DNA from: Protea cynaroides
Taxonomy: Eukaryota > Streptophyta > Magnoliopsida > Proteales > Proteaceae
Assembly: GCA_028583415.1 (NCBI GenBank)
Contig: CM053267.1
Span: 23,568,478-23,632,477 of the forward strand
Length of the DNA stretch: 64,000 nt
Reading direction: 5' to 3'
A program made the translations under genes and the position numbers. Numbering within the stretch: position 1 is the stretch's first letter; every line of letters begins with the position of its first letter. Under the pieces are notes generated by a model. It was not told the origin of the DNA. It did not search any database and worked only from the letters and a program-made list of their open reading frames with translations. This document shows, in pieces, positions 41,075 through 53,145 of this stretch.

Positions 41075-44000
41075 ACTTTGTCTCGATGGAGGAAGCAAAG
41101 AAGCTCGGATTGAAAGTCTCCAAGGAGACGGGATGGTTGAAGGCAGTCAACTCCCAAGCCCGTCCCATTCATGGTGTGGCTCGAGGGGTCGAGATGCACA
41201 TCGAGACATGAAAATGCACCATAGATCTATCGGTGGTGCCCATGGATGATTTCCAAGTGGTGCTTGGCATGGATTTCCTAAGGAAGGTAAATGCAATTGC
41301 TATGTCTTCCATTAGCACAGTATGCATCATGGAAAAGGGAGCTTCTTGCATGATTCCAACGGTTCAAAGAACCAAGGATGGCCCCAAACTACTATTGGCA
41401 ATGTAGTTTGAAAAGGGGGTCAAGAAGGGAGAAATGACTTATCTCGCTGCGCTACTCGACGAGAAGGAAGACAGGTCCATGGAGGTGTTGCCTAGGCCTA
41501 TTGAGGAGGTCCTAAAGGAATTCAAGGATGTGATGCCGCCCGAGCTGCCTAAGAGGCTTCCACCTAGGAGGGAGGTGGACCATGCTATTGAGTTGGAACC
41601 TGGCGCCAAACCACCTGCTAAGGCACCTTACTGCATGTCACCACTGGAGTTGGAGGAGTTAAGGGGACAGCTAAAAGAGTTACTAGATGCAGGGTTCATT
41701 CGTCCATCCAAAGCTCCATATGGCGCACCGGTCCTCTTCCAACGAAAGCATGATGGTTTGTTGCGATTATGCATCGACTATAGGGCCCTTAACAAGGTAA
41801 CTATCAAGAAAAAATACCATATTCCTTTGATAGCCGACTTATTTGATCAACTTGGTGGAACAAAGTATTTTTCCAAGCTAGACTTGTGGTCGGGATATCA
41901 CCAAGAACGCATTGCAGAAGGGGATGAACCTAAGACCACATGTGTGACACGCTATGGGGCGTACGAGTTCTTAGTCATGCCCCTTGGCCTCACCAACGCG
42001 CTAGCAACATTTTGTACACTCATGAACAAATTGTTCCACCCTTACCTAGACAGGTTCGTAGTCATTTACCTGGCTGACGTCATCATATATAGCCATACTC
42101 TGGAGGAACATGTGAAACATTTGAAGATTGTCTTCAAGGTATTAAGGGACAACCAACTCTACGTGGAGAAATGTGCATTCACCCAAGAGGAGGTAATGTT
42201 CCTTGGTCATAAGGTCGGGGGTGGTACATTAGCTATGGATGATAGCAAGGTGCGAGCAATCAAAGAGTGGGGCGTCCCTACAAGGGTCACTAAGCTAAGA
42301 TCTTTCCTTGGCTTGGTGAACTACTATCGATGGTTCATCAAGGGATATTCTGCAAGGGCAGCCCCTTTGACGGAAGAATACGGCGTGGCAATGGTCGGAT
42401 GCATGCCAAAACGCCTTTGAAGAACTAAAGGAGGCAGTGACAGAGGATCCCGTGCTTGCCTTGCCCGACTATGGCAAGACGTTTGAAGTACACACCGATG
42501 CCTCCGACTTTGCTATTGATGGGGTGTTCATGCAAGAAGGACACCCAATTGCCTACGAGAGCCGCAAGCTCAATGAGACAGAGCGACGCTATACGGTCCA
42601 TGACAAGGAAATGACTGCGGTGATATATTGTCTTAGGACATGGCGTCACTACTTGCATGGCTCAAGGTTCATCGTAAAGACAGACAACGTTGCCACTAGC
42701 TATTTTCAGTCCCAGAAAAAGCTAAGTCCCAAACAAGCTAGGTGGCAGGACTTCTTGGCGGAGTTCGATTTCACCTTCGAGTACAAGCCTGGTAAAGTCA
42801 ATTGTGTAGCCGACGAATTAAGCAGGAAGGTAGAATTGGCGTCTCTTAGTCAACCAAATGGAGAATTGATAGACTTAATCAAAGAGGGGTTGGAGCACGA
42901 CCCTATGGCTAAGAGCTTGACTAACTTGCGTGGGAAGGTAAGACGCGATGCTTTTGGGAGGACGGCTTGCTCTATGCCAAGAAGAGAAGACTCTATGTTC
43001 CTAAATGGAATCACCTACGGTGGAACCTTATCCGTAAGTTCCATGACACAAAGTGGGTTGGTCACTTGGGACAACAGTGCACACGGGCATTACTAGAAGC
43101 AGCCTATTACTGGCCTCAGATGCGGGACGACATAGAAGCCTACGTGAGGACCTGTCTTGTATGTCAACAAGACAAGGTAGAGCAACAACAACCAAGAGGA
43201 TTGTTAGAACCACTACCCACACCGGAAAGGCCATGGGAGAGTGTATCTATGAACTTCATCAGTGCACTACCTACGTTGGAAGGATGCGGTTCTATAATGG
43301 TGGTTGTTGATAGATTCTCTAAGTATGCCACATTTGTGGCAGCTCCTAGAAACTGTACCGTAGAGGAGGCAGCAAGGCTGTTCCTTAAGAACATAGTAAA
43401 GTATTGGGGTGTGCCACGCACGATCATTAGCGATCGAGACCCTCATTTCACGGGCAAGTTCTGGAAGAAGCTGTTCAAGTTGTTGGGTTCGGCTCTTCAC
43501 TTTTCTACAAGCTTCCATCCACCAACTGATGGGTAGACCGAACGAGTCAACAACTTGTTGGAGATATACTTGAGGCACTTTGTGAGTGCCAACCAGAAAG
43601 ACTGGGCCAAGCTGATTGATGTGGCTCAGTTCTCCTACAACCTTCAAAAGAGCGAGGCGATAAATCAAAGCCCGTTCGAAGTAGCCACTGGACAACAACC
43701 TTTGACGCCACATACACTTATGACAGAAATCATAGGGAAGAGCCCTTCAGTGTTCAAGGCTGCAAAGGAGTGGCATGAAAAGATGGATGTGGCCAAGTTT
43801 TACCTAGACAAAGCACTAAGAAGATGAAGAAATGGGCCTACAAGGACAGGCGACCAGAACACTTAATGGTAGGCGACTTGGTATTAGTAAAGCTCGTGTC
43901 ACAGCAGTTTAAGTCCCTAAGGTCAGTGCACAAAGGGCTGGTTTGTCAATATGAAGGGCCGTTTGAGATTCTAAGGAAGGTGGGCAAGGTATCCTATGAG

Positions 44001-44330
44001 GTAAAGCTCCCTCCCAAACTCAAAATTCATCCGGTTTTCCATGCAAGTATGTTAAAACCTTATCATGGAGACATGGAAGACCCAAGTCGTGGGACTTCAA
44101 CTCGAGCACCAATGGGTGTAGTTACTTCCTATGAGAAGGAGGTTGAATGCATAATGGCGGATAGACTTATACGAAGACGAGGTGTTCCTCCTTGTAGGGA
44201 GTACTTAGTCAAATGGAAGGGACTACTAGAGAGCGAGACAAGCTGGGAATCATTAGATGCCCTTTGGCAGTTCCAAGACATGATACAAAAGTTCCATGAG
44301 GAAAATGCGACGAGGTCGTCGCCAACTTAG
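41075..44330 (+). pseudogene. pol: Pol of Reina-like element
   Basis: Continues the protease (NFVSMEEAKKLGL), with stops near 41210 and 41404. RT spans about 41560-42230 (APVLFQRKHDG, LRLCIDYRALNK, LPLGLTNA); its YLDD box reads YLAD (near 42075), losing a catalytic Asp. A frameshift at ~42380-42437 leads to RNase H (HTDASDFAIDG, DKEMTAVIYCLRTWRHYL). A shift near 42960 precedes the integrase finger (CLVCQQDKVEQQQ). The core has SVSMNFISALP, with Asn for the first Asp, an intact ISDRDPHFTGKFW, and a stop at PTDG* next to the catalytic Glu. A C-terminal chromodomain (EYLVKWKGLLESETSWE) ends at 44330. Inactive. Confidence 0.93.
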
Positions 44331-44341
44331 GTGGGGGAGAA

Positions 44342-44810
44342 TGTCACGACCCGCGACCTGCTCTGTCTACAAGGTCCATGGATGGACACATGGGTTGATG
44401 GGTTAGCCCATAATCTAGAATTCTCTGCACATTCTCTACACTTAGGCTTAAGTGGGGTTCTCTAGAAACCTCTACACTTGTATAGACTTTCTCTAGACTT
44501 TTCTAAGGAGGTGAGAGTATTCTAGACCTCTATACTAGAATGTTCCCAACCATTGGATATGTAACACTTGTATAAATCCTAACCATTCATTGTACCCCTT
44601 GGTGCCTATAAATAAGGAAGGCCTCATTTGGCTAAGGCACTCAAGCAATCAAGCATTATAAGAGTTCCTTTGCAATATAAGTTGTTGTTTCAGAATTCTC
44701 TATTATGTGCTCTCTTCCTTAGTAAGGAGTTAGGCTGACTTAGTGCTTCAAGAGGGGTTGCAAGCGACTAAGTGCCACACGGTTGGCTTAGTTACACTAA
44801 GGCCGTGACA
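44342..44810 (+). repeat. 3' LTR of Reina-like element
   Basis: 469 bp, same length as the 5' LTR and only a few percent different by eye. Preceded by purine tract AGGTGGGGGAGAA (44329-44341). Confidence 0.93.
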
Positions 44811-44814
44811 TGCT

Positions 44815-45558
44815 TCTACCAATACCACTAACTAGGTCTCAGATTCTCGAGCTCTTTTGCAGGCAGGTTCTATTAACTGAAAGTCACACTCAACCTGAAT
44901 GATAGGTCACTCTAACCTTTCTATTTCAAGTTATAAAATATCACCTTGAACTGCTAAGTTACTCGGCTTTGGAGGTCATGTTATTAAAGTCTCTTTCTAG
45001 TTCTCTAGTTTGGGACTGGGTAGCATTAGAGAAAGGAATGCAAGACTAAAATGAAAAAAGTGGCTACAAATAAAAGGATCTAAAGCAAGAAAAATAATAA
45101 AAAAAAGTTCTTAATTATTAAGGGGTATTCTCTGTATCATTCACCCAGTTTCTCTGTATCATATAATAAAACACAGTTTGTTGTGTATAAAACTGTGAGT
45201 TTCACTCTCCACATGTGCATCCCAACAATTGTTAATTATTAAGGGGTATTCTTCTGTAGTGGTCCTAGTGGAAGCCTCATTCTTGTTTGGATTTTCTATA
45301 AAATGGAATGTTGTAGAAAATAGTAGAATTTTCTTTGAGCTCTTTTGCTAGATGCCCAACTGTCCTCACGTTTAGCATGGGTATGAGAATATTTCCTAGG
45401 TGTCAAGTTATTCAAGTTCTGCTCTCAAATGGACTGATTGAAAAGGAATTCAGCTTAGTTTTTCTTGTAATAAGCTCAGAGAAGTCTTTCCTTAAAAAGT
45501 ATGTGACAAAATATGAAGTTGAAGTTCCCTAAGGGTATAGATCAAGGTCAGGCTGATT
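44815..45558. other. Non-coding flank between the chromovirus and the copia element
   Basis: A/T-rich; TTAATTATTAAGGGGTATTCT occurs twice (about 45112 and 45232), leaving a ~120-bp imperfect direct repeat. A 65-aa ORF at 45335 has no recognised similarity. Confidence 0.5.
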
Positions 45559-45563
45559 GTAAG

Positions 45564-45877
45564 TGTTAACGTGGCCCATAAATCAGGCCCATCGTAGCTG
45601 GCTCTTGTCTTCTATTCTTTTATTTTGTTTCCATATTTTAGTTTATTCGTTTCTTATTTTAGCTTCTTTGTTTATGGAGACTTTCCTTGTAATAGATTCC
45701 TCTTTTATCTATAAATACAAAGCATCAATAGAGGAGAGAACATACACTGATTTCAACACCAGTTCTCTGCTGGTTTCGTGATCTTCTTCTCTCCTTTTCT
45801 TATCTTCTCAATTCTCTTCTTCCTCTTTATTATTTTTTTTCCTGGTTTGATATTATAGTTTGTGTAGTTTTGTTACA
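45564..45877 (+). repeat. 5' LTR of copia element
   Basis: TGTTAACGTGG...TTTTGTTACA. TATAAATA lies at ~45710. It is immediately followed by PBS-like TGGTATTAGAGC (45878-45889), one mismatch from the initiator-Met type. Confidence 0.92.
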
Positions 45878-45917
45878 TGGTATTAGAGCACTAGACCTTG
45901 GCTATCATTCAAAATTA

Positions 45918-47314
45918 GAAAAAAAGTCAACTACCGCTCCAAAATAGTTTCGAAACATCATCTACCACCCACACCTTTCAAAAAAATCAACTACCACCCA
46001 AACGTTTACCACCGTTAATTAAATAGATCCACTTCGTTAAACAAATCTCGTTAGTTGCTGATGTCATCCAAAAGTGAATTTGAGTTGGATAATAATACCC
46101 TAAAAGATATGTTGAAAGACTTTTTTACCCTCCTTCACTTAAGGAGGGTAAAACCCTAAATCTCTAACTCTAAATCCCGTTTCTTCTGCTTCTCTAGATC
46201 TACCCTCCTCTTCCTTATGAGTACAAACCCTTTTGCTCCTCGTCCTTCTGAGTGCAAACCATATCCGATTGCAATCAATGAACCACTTGAGAGAGAGAGA
46301 ATTTACAAATGAACTGCCTGAGAGAGAGGTTGGTTGTCGGCTAAGTTTCGTGGAAATCAAAAGAGGAATTTTCAATGGACTGGAATATTGAGATTCATAC
46401 CGCTGATTCTGATCAAATCGGGAGATTGAAGCTTTCCTGCAATTTCTGTTTTCTATTTTTTTTTTTTTTTGATACATTAATTATGCTCTCCAAATTTCAC
46501 AAAAAAAAAATTGAAGAAAAACCAATGGTAAATTATAAGAGTTCTCTAATTAAGACTAACAAATGCAAAGGTACAATAATTTCCCAAAAAGTGAAGAACA
46601 GGTGTCGCATCTTATGGTTTGGTGAAGTTGCAGAGTAGAAAAAGAAGAGGAAGAAGAGGAAGAGTGGGATTAATGAAGAAATGGTGATGTTGGTGGGCTA
46701 TCAATGGCCTTCGTCGATGACTCGGCCTGGAGCAAAAAGTCACAGGGATCAAGGATCTTGCATCAATTTCATATCTTCCTGTAACTGATGTAATAGAAAA
46801 CCAGACATAAGCAAAGAAGCCAGAGTCCATTTTTTTTTCAGAATCTAGGAATCTCAAAGCAGGAGGTGTTCATCTTTGTCGTGAACCCCAACGGTGGGCA
46901 ATAAGAAACCTGCACACCAAAGCTAACCTCAAAATTCCAAAGACAGAGGAACACCATCACTAAGTTCCATTGAAATGAAAAGTTCCTCATTTTTATTTAT
47001 GCAAAGGCACTGAATTCAATTAAAGAACAGAGCATCCCTCATCCCACCATTAGATTTGAAACCCTCATCTCCAATCAGATAATCGATATCGAAACATGAA
47101 CCATGGTGACGTCGGCGCCAGGGAAGGTATCCGATTGGCCCAAGATATTGAGGAAAGACTCGGTGGAATCGATGCATGATTCCAATGAAGACTCGGGGGA
47201 GTGGGTTTCGCCGCTGAATACCTGGCTCGTGCATATGCTCAGACCCATAAGACGACAGCCACCTCGGTTTTGGAAGGTGTAGGATGAACCCTCAAGGGCT
47301 GTGACATGAGCAAG

Positions 47315-47345
<31 letters not shown>

Positions 47346-47640
47346 TGGGTAAGAGAGATGAGCAGGGTTCGAAATTAGAAAAGATTGAGTGGCTGAGAAT
47401 CGTTGATCGATGCATTTCAAGATGAAGGAGAAGAAAGAGGGGAGAATGAAAATGTGAAGGGTTATATTAGTCATTTTATTAGTTTTTAAAAAAATTTAAT
47501 TAAAAACAAAAAGGGTAAAAATGTCTAACAGTGATTTCAGTTTCTTCCGTCAGTTACTTGGGTGTAGTTGATGTTTTTTGAAAGGTGTGAATGGTAGATG
47601 ATGTTTTGAAACTATTTTGGAGGGTAGCTGATTTTTTTTC
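45918..47640. mobile_element. MULE-like element with ~90-bp TIRs
   Basis: The left end GAAAAAAAGTCAACTACC and the right end (complement GAAAAAAAATCAGCTACC) are inverted repeats. They stay alignable for about 90 bp (CCAAAATAGTTTC, AACATCATCTACC, CACCTTTCAAAAAA). The ten bases TTCAAAATTA occur at both flanks (45908-45917, 47641-47650), matching the 9-10 bp duplications of Mutator-like elements. Inside, 1.5 kb has no transposase; minus-strand ORFs at 46139-46477 and 47016-47234 are unrecognised and might be captured host sequence. A poly(T) run is at 47320-47346. Confidence 0.75.
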
Positions 47641-47650
47641 TTCAAAATTA

Positions 47651-48181
47651 TTGTTTTGATAGGCCTTTGATATTTTTGTTCTTTTTTTATTACTTCTTCT
47701 TTACTACTACTAAGATGATCGAGTTTTTTTTTTTAGTTTATCTATGCTACTAATGTTGGTTGATTAAACTGTTCGATCATCTTGTACTTATGTGTTGAGA
47801 ATTATAATTTTTTTTATACTACCCTACTACTACTGCCACCCTCCATACTTTGAGCCTCTCTTTTTTTTGCCAATCGGTTGGCTGAGCCGATATATATAAC
47901 AAAAAAAAATCACCATATCACTCACAAATCCTGATCATTGTTTGGTGTTAAGAGATACTGGCTATCGAATCATCTAGAGGAATAACAACCAATAGCTTCA
48001 GCAAGAAATTGATTTCTGATACAACTGATCTCTAAGCCATTAACATAGTCAGGAGGTTCCTTACCCTACTGCCTCTACCACCCTTGTTTTTTTTATTTTT
48101 ATCTTGAGCCTTTATTCCTTGGCCACTCGGTTGGCGGAACCGAGATTTTTTTTTATATTGTGCTTGATTATTATGTTCAAG
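47651..48181. other. Leader of the copia element
   Basis: T-rich untranslated sequence between the MULE insertion and gag, with two related CTACTACTG...GAGCC...GGTTGGC segments (about 47822-47895 and 48062-48140). No ORF. Confidence 0.5.
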
Positions 48182-49001
48182 ATGACTGAATCCAAGTCTT
48201 GAGAGACTCAAATTATTCCTATTAAGTTGAAAGGGGTTTCCAACTACCTAGTATGGACTCAGGCTATTAAAGCCTACATCCGATGTAAGGATAAACTTAA
48301 ACTATTGCTTGAAGAGGCTCCTACAGTTGATGACACAGATAAGGAGTCAGTTAAGCTTTATGATGCTTGGCAGCATGATAATTCTCTTGTTCAGACTTGG
48401 TTATGGAATAGCATCAAACCATCTATCCTACCCACTATAATGTTCCATGATACTGCCAAGGCCATTTGGGCTGATTTAAAGGACACTTATGGGCAGGATA
48501 AGAATTTGTCTGGTATTTATGACTTGTATGAAAGAATGTTTACCTATTCTATTGGTGATAAATCTTTGACTGATTATTATGGGGGTTTTAAAGGTCTCAT
48601 TGAGGAGATTCAAGCTATGCAACTTCTGACAAATGATATTACCAAGCTTAAAGCCCAACAGTCTAAGTTCTATGTAGCCAAATTCTTGGTTGGCTTGTCT
48701 CCGAAGTATCAGGCTGTGAAGAATTAGCTCCTTGCTGGAGAATCCATACCTACCCTAAGTGAAACTTTCTTTCGTCTCCAACATCTTGTACCCCAAACTG
48801 ATTCTTCTCCTAAAGATACTTCTGCCTTGTTTGCTGGCCATAGACGGGGTTCTTCCCCAAGAGGCCGTGGTACCACCCGTGGTGGTGGTGGTCGTGGTTT
48901 TGGAAGACCACCTATTGATAAGTTTGTATGTTTTTGCACTCATTGTCAGAAGCCCAATCACACTGCTGACACGTGTTGGGAAAAATTTAGATGTCCATAA
49001 T
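48182..49001 (+). pseudogene. gag: Gag of copia element
   Basis: The ATG at 48182 is followed after six codons by TGA (near 48200). Then a long open stretch reads IPIKLKGVSNYLVWTQAIKAYI..., a Retrotran_gag_3/UBN2-like domain with AWQHDNSLVQTWLWNSI and IYDLYERMFTYSIGDKSLTDYYGGFKGL. A TAG near 48726 interrupts it. A Gly/Arg-rich linker and a zinc knuckle CTHCQKPNHTADTC (48935-48976) follow, and a stop near 49000 ends it. The knuckle residues are all present. Confidence 0.8.
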
Positions 49002-49012
49002 GGACACATAAT

Positions 49013-49715
49013 TTGGTTAACGCTGTTGCCATCTATGATATATCTCCTGCTGCTGCACTTGTTCCTCCATCCACACCTACAGTTCCCTCCCACCACTATA
49101 AGGTCTTACTTCGTAGGGTTCAACAACTTGATGCATCTGACTCCACATCTACTGCAACCTTAGCCCATACAGGCAATTCTACCATTCTTTCCCATATTTC
49201 TCATTGGATCCTTGATTTTGGAGCTACCTGCCACATGACTGGTGAAACTTCTACCTTCTCCTCTCTTCATGATACCACTAGCCCTGTTACTATTTACCTT
49301 GTTGATGACTCTTCTACTACTGCTTCTCAGCATGGTGTTATATCCCTTACCCCCTCTATGACTTTACCTTCCGTATTACATGTTCATAATCTCCCTCTTA
49401 ATTTTTTATCTATTAGTCAACTCACCAAGTCTCTTAATTGTGTGGCTACATTTTTCCCTTATTATTGTACTTTTCAAGATCTTAGGACTAAGGAGATGAT
49501 TGGTGGAGGATGTGAGCATGCTGGTCTACACTATTTGGAGCCCAATGTATGTTTACCTACTACTACAATGCATCCACTACTGCCCCTCTTCAATGGCACA
49601 ACCAGCTTGGGCATTTATCTCTGTCTAAAATGAAAGTACTTATCCCTAATTGCAAGTCTCTCTCCTCTCTACATTGTGAGGCTTGTGAATTAGGGAAGCA
49701 TAATAGATGGTAGCA
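49013..49715 (+). pseudogene. pol: copia protease and GAG-pre-integrase remnant
   Basis: The open frame 49013-49633 contains HWILDFGATCHMTG (about 49201-49243), the copia protease site with Phe for Ser in DSGA, and PLNFLSISQL, the usual downstream strand. A one-base shift near 49600 brings QWHNQLGHLSLSKM and CEACELGKHNR, the His/Cys finger of the GAG-pre-integrase domain. The sequence then breaks; the integrase core and most RT are missing. Confidence 0.8.
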
Positions 49716-49859
49716 GTGTTAACTAAATTTTTTACCCATTCTGGACATCCAAAATTTTTCCAACAAGTGTCAGCAGTGTGATTGGGCTTTTGACAATGAC
49801 AAGTCATATTTGAATGACAAATATGAAAACTAGATAAAAGTGCATATTTCAGAAAATGA

Positions 49860-50771
49860 CAAGTCTGGTATTGTTGAAATCAAGTCATATTTGAATGCTA
49901 AATTTCAGATGAAAGACTAAGGGCTTCTTCATTATTTTTTGGGGATTGAAGTAGTATGTAGCCATAAAAGCATAAGTCTTTCTCAACGAAAATATGTACT
50001 TGATCTCCTTTCTGAAAATGGCTTACTTGGAGCCAAGCCTGCTGATACTCCTATAGACCCACATAAGAGACTTCAAACGTGTAACAGTCCTGAGTTCTTT
50101 GACGTTTATCAATATAGACGCTTGGTTAGAAAGCTGATCTAGGCTTGACCTCTCCTTTGTTGTTGGAGTAGTGAGCCAATTTATGCAAGCTCCCAAAGTG
50201 GCCCATTGGGAAGCTGTCTGTCGTATATTGCGTTATTTGAAGAAAGCTCCTGGTAATCGTCTTATTTACCATCAACATCGTCATCTTAACATTGTTGGTT
50301 ATTCTAATGCTGATTGAGCAGGAGCTGATGGTGACAGACCTTCAAGCTATTGTACTTTTATTGGTGGAAATCATGTTACATGGTGGAGTAAGAAGCAAGC
50401 TACTATATCCAAGTTGAGCGCTGAAGCTAAATATCGTGCTATGGCACAGACTACTGCAGAGTTGTTATGGTTGAGAAATCTTTTGCAAGAGCTTGGTTTT
50501 CTTTAACTCGACCAATGTCCTTGCTATGTGACAATCAATCTGCTATTTATATTGCAAGTAATTCAATCTTTCATGAGTGTACCAAATACATAGAAGTTAT
50601 TTGTCACTTTGTTCAAGATGTCGTCATGAAGAAGTTAATTGTTACTCCATTCGTATCTTCTTCAAATTAACTTGCTGATATTCTTACGAAGCCTCTGTTT
50701 GGATCAGCGTATCGGTTAAACTGTTACAAGCTTGGATTGGGTGATCTGTATACTCCAAGCTTGAGGGAGGG
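49860..50771 (+). pseudogene. pol: copia RT C-terminus and RNase H remnant
   Basis: LHYFLGIEVVCSHKSISLSQRKYVLDLLSENGLLGAKPADTPI (about 49930-50060) is the end of the copia RT domain. VSQFMQAPKVAHWEAVCRILRYL and YSNADWAGADGDRPSSYCTFIGG belong to RNase H (about 50170-50480), then STISKLSAEA-like and AELLWLRNLLQELGF. Frames change at about 50140 and 50505, and several stops interrupt. The purine tract TTGAGGGAGGG (50761-50771) precedes the 3' LTR. Confidence 0.85.
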
Positions 50772-51171
50772 TGTTAACATGGCCCATAAGTCAAACCCAT
50801 CGTAGCTGGCTCTTGCCTTTTATTCTTTTATTTTGTTTCCATATTTTAGTTTATTCGTTTCTTATTTCAGCCTCTTTGTGTCACACCCCAATTCTGCATC
50901 AACCAGAATGGTGTGATGAACCGTCAATAAACCAATGGTTCAACCAGGATCTCGAATAGGCTATCCTCACCTTTGATAAACCAAAATACATTCCACATTA
51001 ATCAGAGATAATAAAGTAAATAGTGGAAGTCTTATAGATAATGAACTGATGTCTAGTCATGATACATAATTAATATTTCATTTATCTTCAAGTAATCAAA
51101 ATATAATTTAATACATATTATAAATATCCAAATACGAAAATTAAATACTAAGCGTTTCCATAGCTGAAGCG

Positions 51172-51283
51172 CTAGCTTGACGAGTCATATTCGTCCTCCA
51201 CAGCTTGCTCATCATAGCCGCCACTCGTTTATATGTTGGCGTATCGACATAATCTTCAACCGTAAAACCTACAACATCAGAAA
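51172..51283 (-). pseudogene. LTR exon-like ORF, diverged minus-strand copy
   Basis: After acceptor TTCTTTTTAG (intron side ends 51284) it reads VVGFTVEDYVDTPTYKRVAAM; in another frame a tail VEDEYDSSS and stop follows. It is 22 nt shorter and frameshifted relative to the 134-nt copies. The VEDY and Y-x2-VAAM core remain recognisable; the Cys tail is lost. Confidence 0.45.
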
Positions 51284-52239
51284 CTAAAAAGAATTGCACG
51301 CGCGAGGGTCAGCTCTCCAACTTGAGCTCAGTGAGTAAACAAAACAATGTAACAAACATATGCATGCATTCAATTCATATCTTTGGTTTGGTTCATAAGT
51401 TTGCAATGTGCAATAGAAAGGTTTGGTGGCTGCCTCACCTCTATACACAGGGTGTGTAAGCCCACCCAACGGATCAAACACCATTGTCGTCCACATCCAC
51501 CCCACCATGGAATAGAGATAGAGCTAAAGTGCTTAGGACCGCACCGCATCACACTTCCCCTGATGCTCTATCCATACCAACACGTAACCCCTGTTGGCGA
51601 GGGCTTGCAGACTGGACTCGTAACTAACCAATCCTAATGTCAAACAGGGTATCCAAGGCCTCACCCCAGCATCCCTTAATACGTCCATAGAGATAGAGCT
51701 AAGGCCCCCCGGCAGAGTCAAAGACTACACGGTCCGAGACCACCTCCCCTGATGCCCTACAACGTAATAGTTCTACTAAAGTAATGGCGATACGACGATG
51801 TTAGTGTACAAGACTTGAGTAGAGATAGAGCTAGAGTCTGGTGACTAGGATGAACCACAGTGTCACATCCTCCCCCTGATGCTCCACTCGCATCAAGCAC
51901 ACTAACCACACACATACATTCACATGCCTATTCCTAGCATCATCATCAATATCATATTATAAATAAACAAAAATTAAATATGCATGGACAATATTAACAG
52001 GAATAGTGGATGACATGTGATATGCACATTACAATCATACAAGCATGGAATCATTTATAGTATTGGACTCAATAAATGAAAACAGTTTATTATTAGCCAA
52101 TTAGTTTAGGTCTTGTTCCCTCACCTTTGATTGCTAGTAGATCCTTGTTTAAGCTTTATAGTTCACTTTTAAATCATTGGAAAGACCTAACAAGTCGATA
52201 AATTTTAATTAAAATTAATCCCCATATGTTTAGAATAAC

Positions 52240-53145
52240 AGTAGCTGAGGGGTCGCAGGTAGGGTAGCACCTAGGGTAGCAGTTTCTGCAACCACAGGGG
52301 TAGGGTGGCACCTAGGGTAGCAGTTTCTGTGACCCTAGGGTGTAGGGTCAGACATGGGTCGGATACCATTCGACTCTACGTGGGACCACACCCTCCCTGG
52401 GACTTTCTGAGGGCATGTGGTTGATCCTGTGGTCTCGTAGGATCGGACATCATTCGACCCTACGTGCGACCACACGTATTTTGAGTCGACCTTTCATTCT
52501 AAAGTCCATTCTTTCATGTTTGGATCCTTTGGCTTACTTTCATGGTCCATTTTATGCTTATTTTATGGCTCAAAACTACAATTTTGATACACTTTCCATT
52601 GTCCACAATGATTTTCTCCATGGATTCTCTTGGAACTTGTCCATGGATGGATGATTTGGATTTCTCCTAATCCTATGTTCTTCATAACTATTCTAGGTTC
52701 TCTTATTCAGGTAGGGAATTAGGTTCATACCTTAATTCAGAGGTTTCTCTGAACTTCCTCCTCTTCCTTAGTCTTCTTCTTCAAGTTTCCTTCTCTTCTT
52801 CTCTTCCTTCTCTTTCTCTTTCTCTCACTTTCAATTAGGGTTCTAAAGGAGTGAAAGAGGCTTAGAGACGTCCTATTTATAGAGGAAAACCTTCCATAAT
52901 AACCCCCAACGAGTTTAGGAAAGACCCCCTTCGAATTAGGAAGGTTTCCTAATTTTCGATTCGTGCTGTTTTCGTAGGGTCGGACTTAGGGTCGGACATA
53001 CTGGGACCCTATGTTTTTTAAAACATAAGACCCTAGGGTGTAGGGTCGCATGTAGGGTCGGACATACTGCGACCCTACGTTTTAAAACGTGCGACCCCAC
53101 GACCAAAAAGTCATGGGTTGGACTCTTTTGAGGTGGGGTCGGTCA
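52240..53145. repeat. GTAGGGTCG arrays of the minus-strand solo LTR (two blocks)
   Basis: 52240-52480 and 52970-53145. They include a perfect 9-bp stem GTAGGGTCG (53052-53060) and CGACCCTAC (53070-53078) around a nine-base loop. Between the blocks lies the TATA box and purine-rich leader. Confidence 0.8.

Larger units (their letters stand above)
36913..44810 (+). mobile_element. Reina/Galadriel-like chromovirus with nested solo LTR
   Basis: Two 469-bp LTRs (36913-37381, 44342-44810) flank gag-pol; the target duplication is TGCT (36909-36912, 44811-44814). A Tekay-type solo LTR is inserted at 38754-41069. The unnested length is about 5.6 kb, typical for these small chromoviruses. Coding capacity is destroyed by many stops. 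Confidence 0.93.

Noticed and set aside
48724..49163. ORFs on both strands around the Gly/Pro-rich segment
   Set aside because: Shadows of the copia gag linker and zinc-knuckle region.
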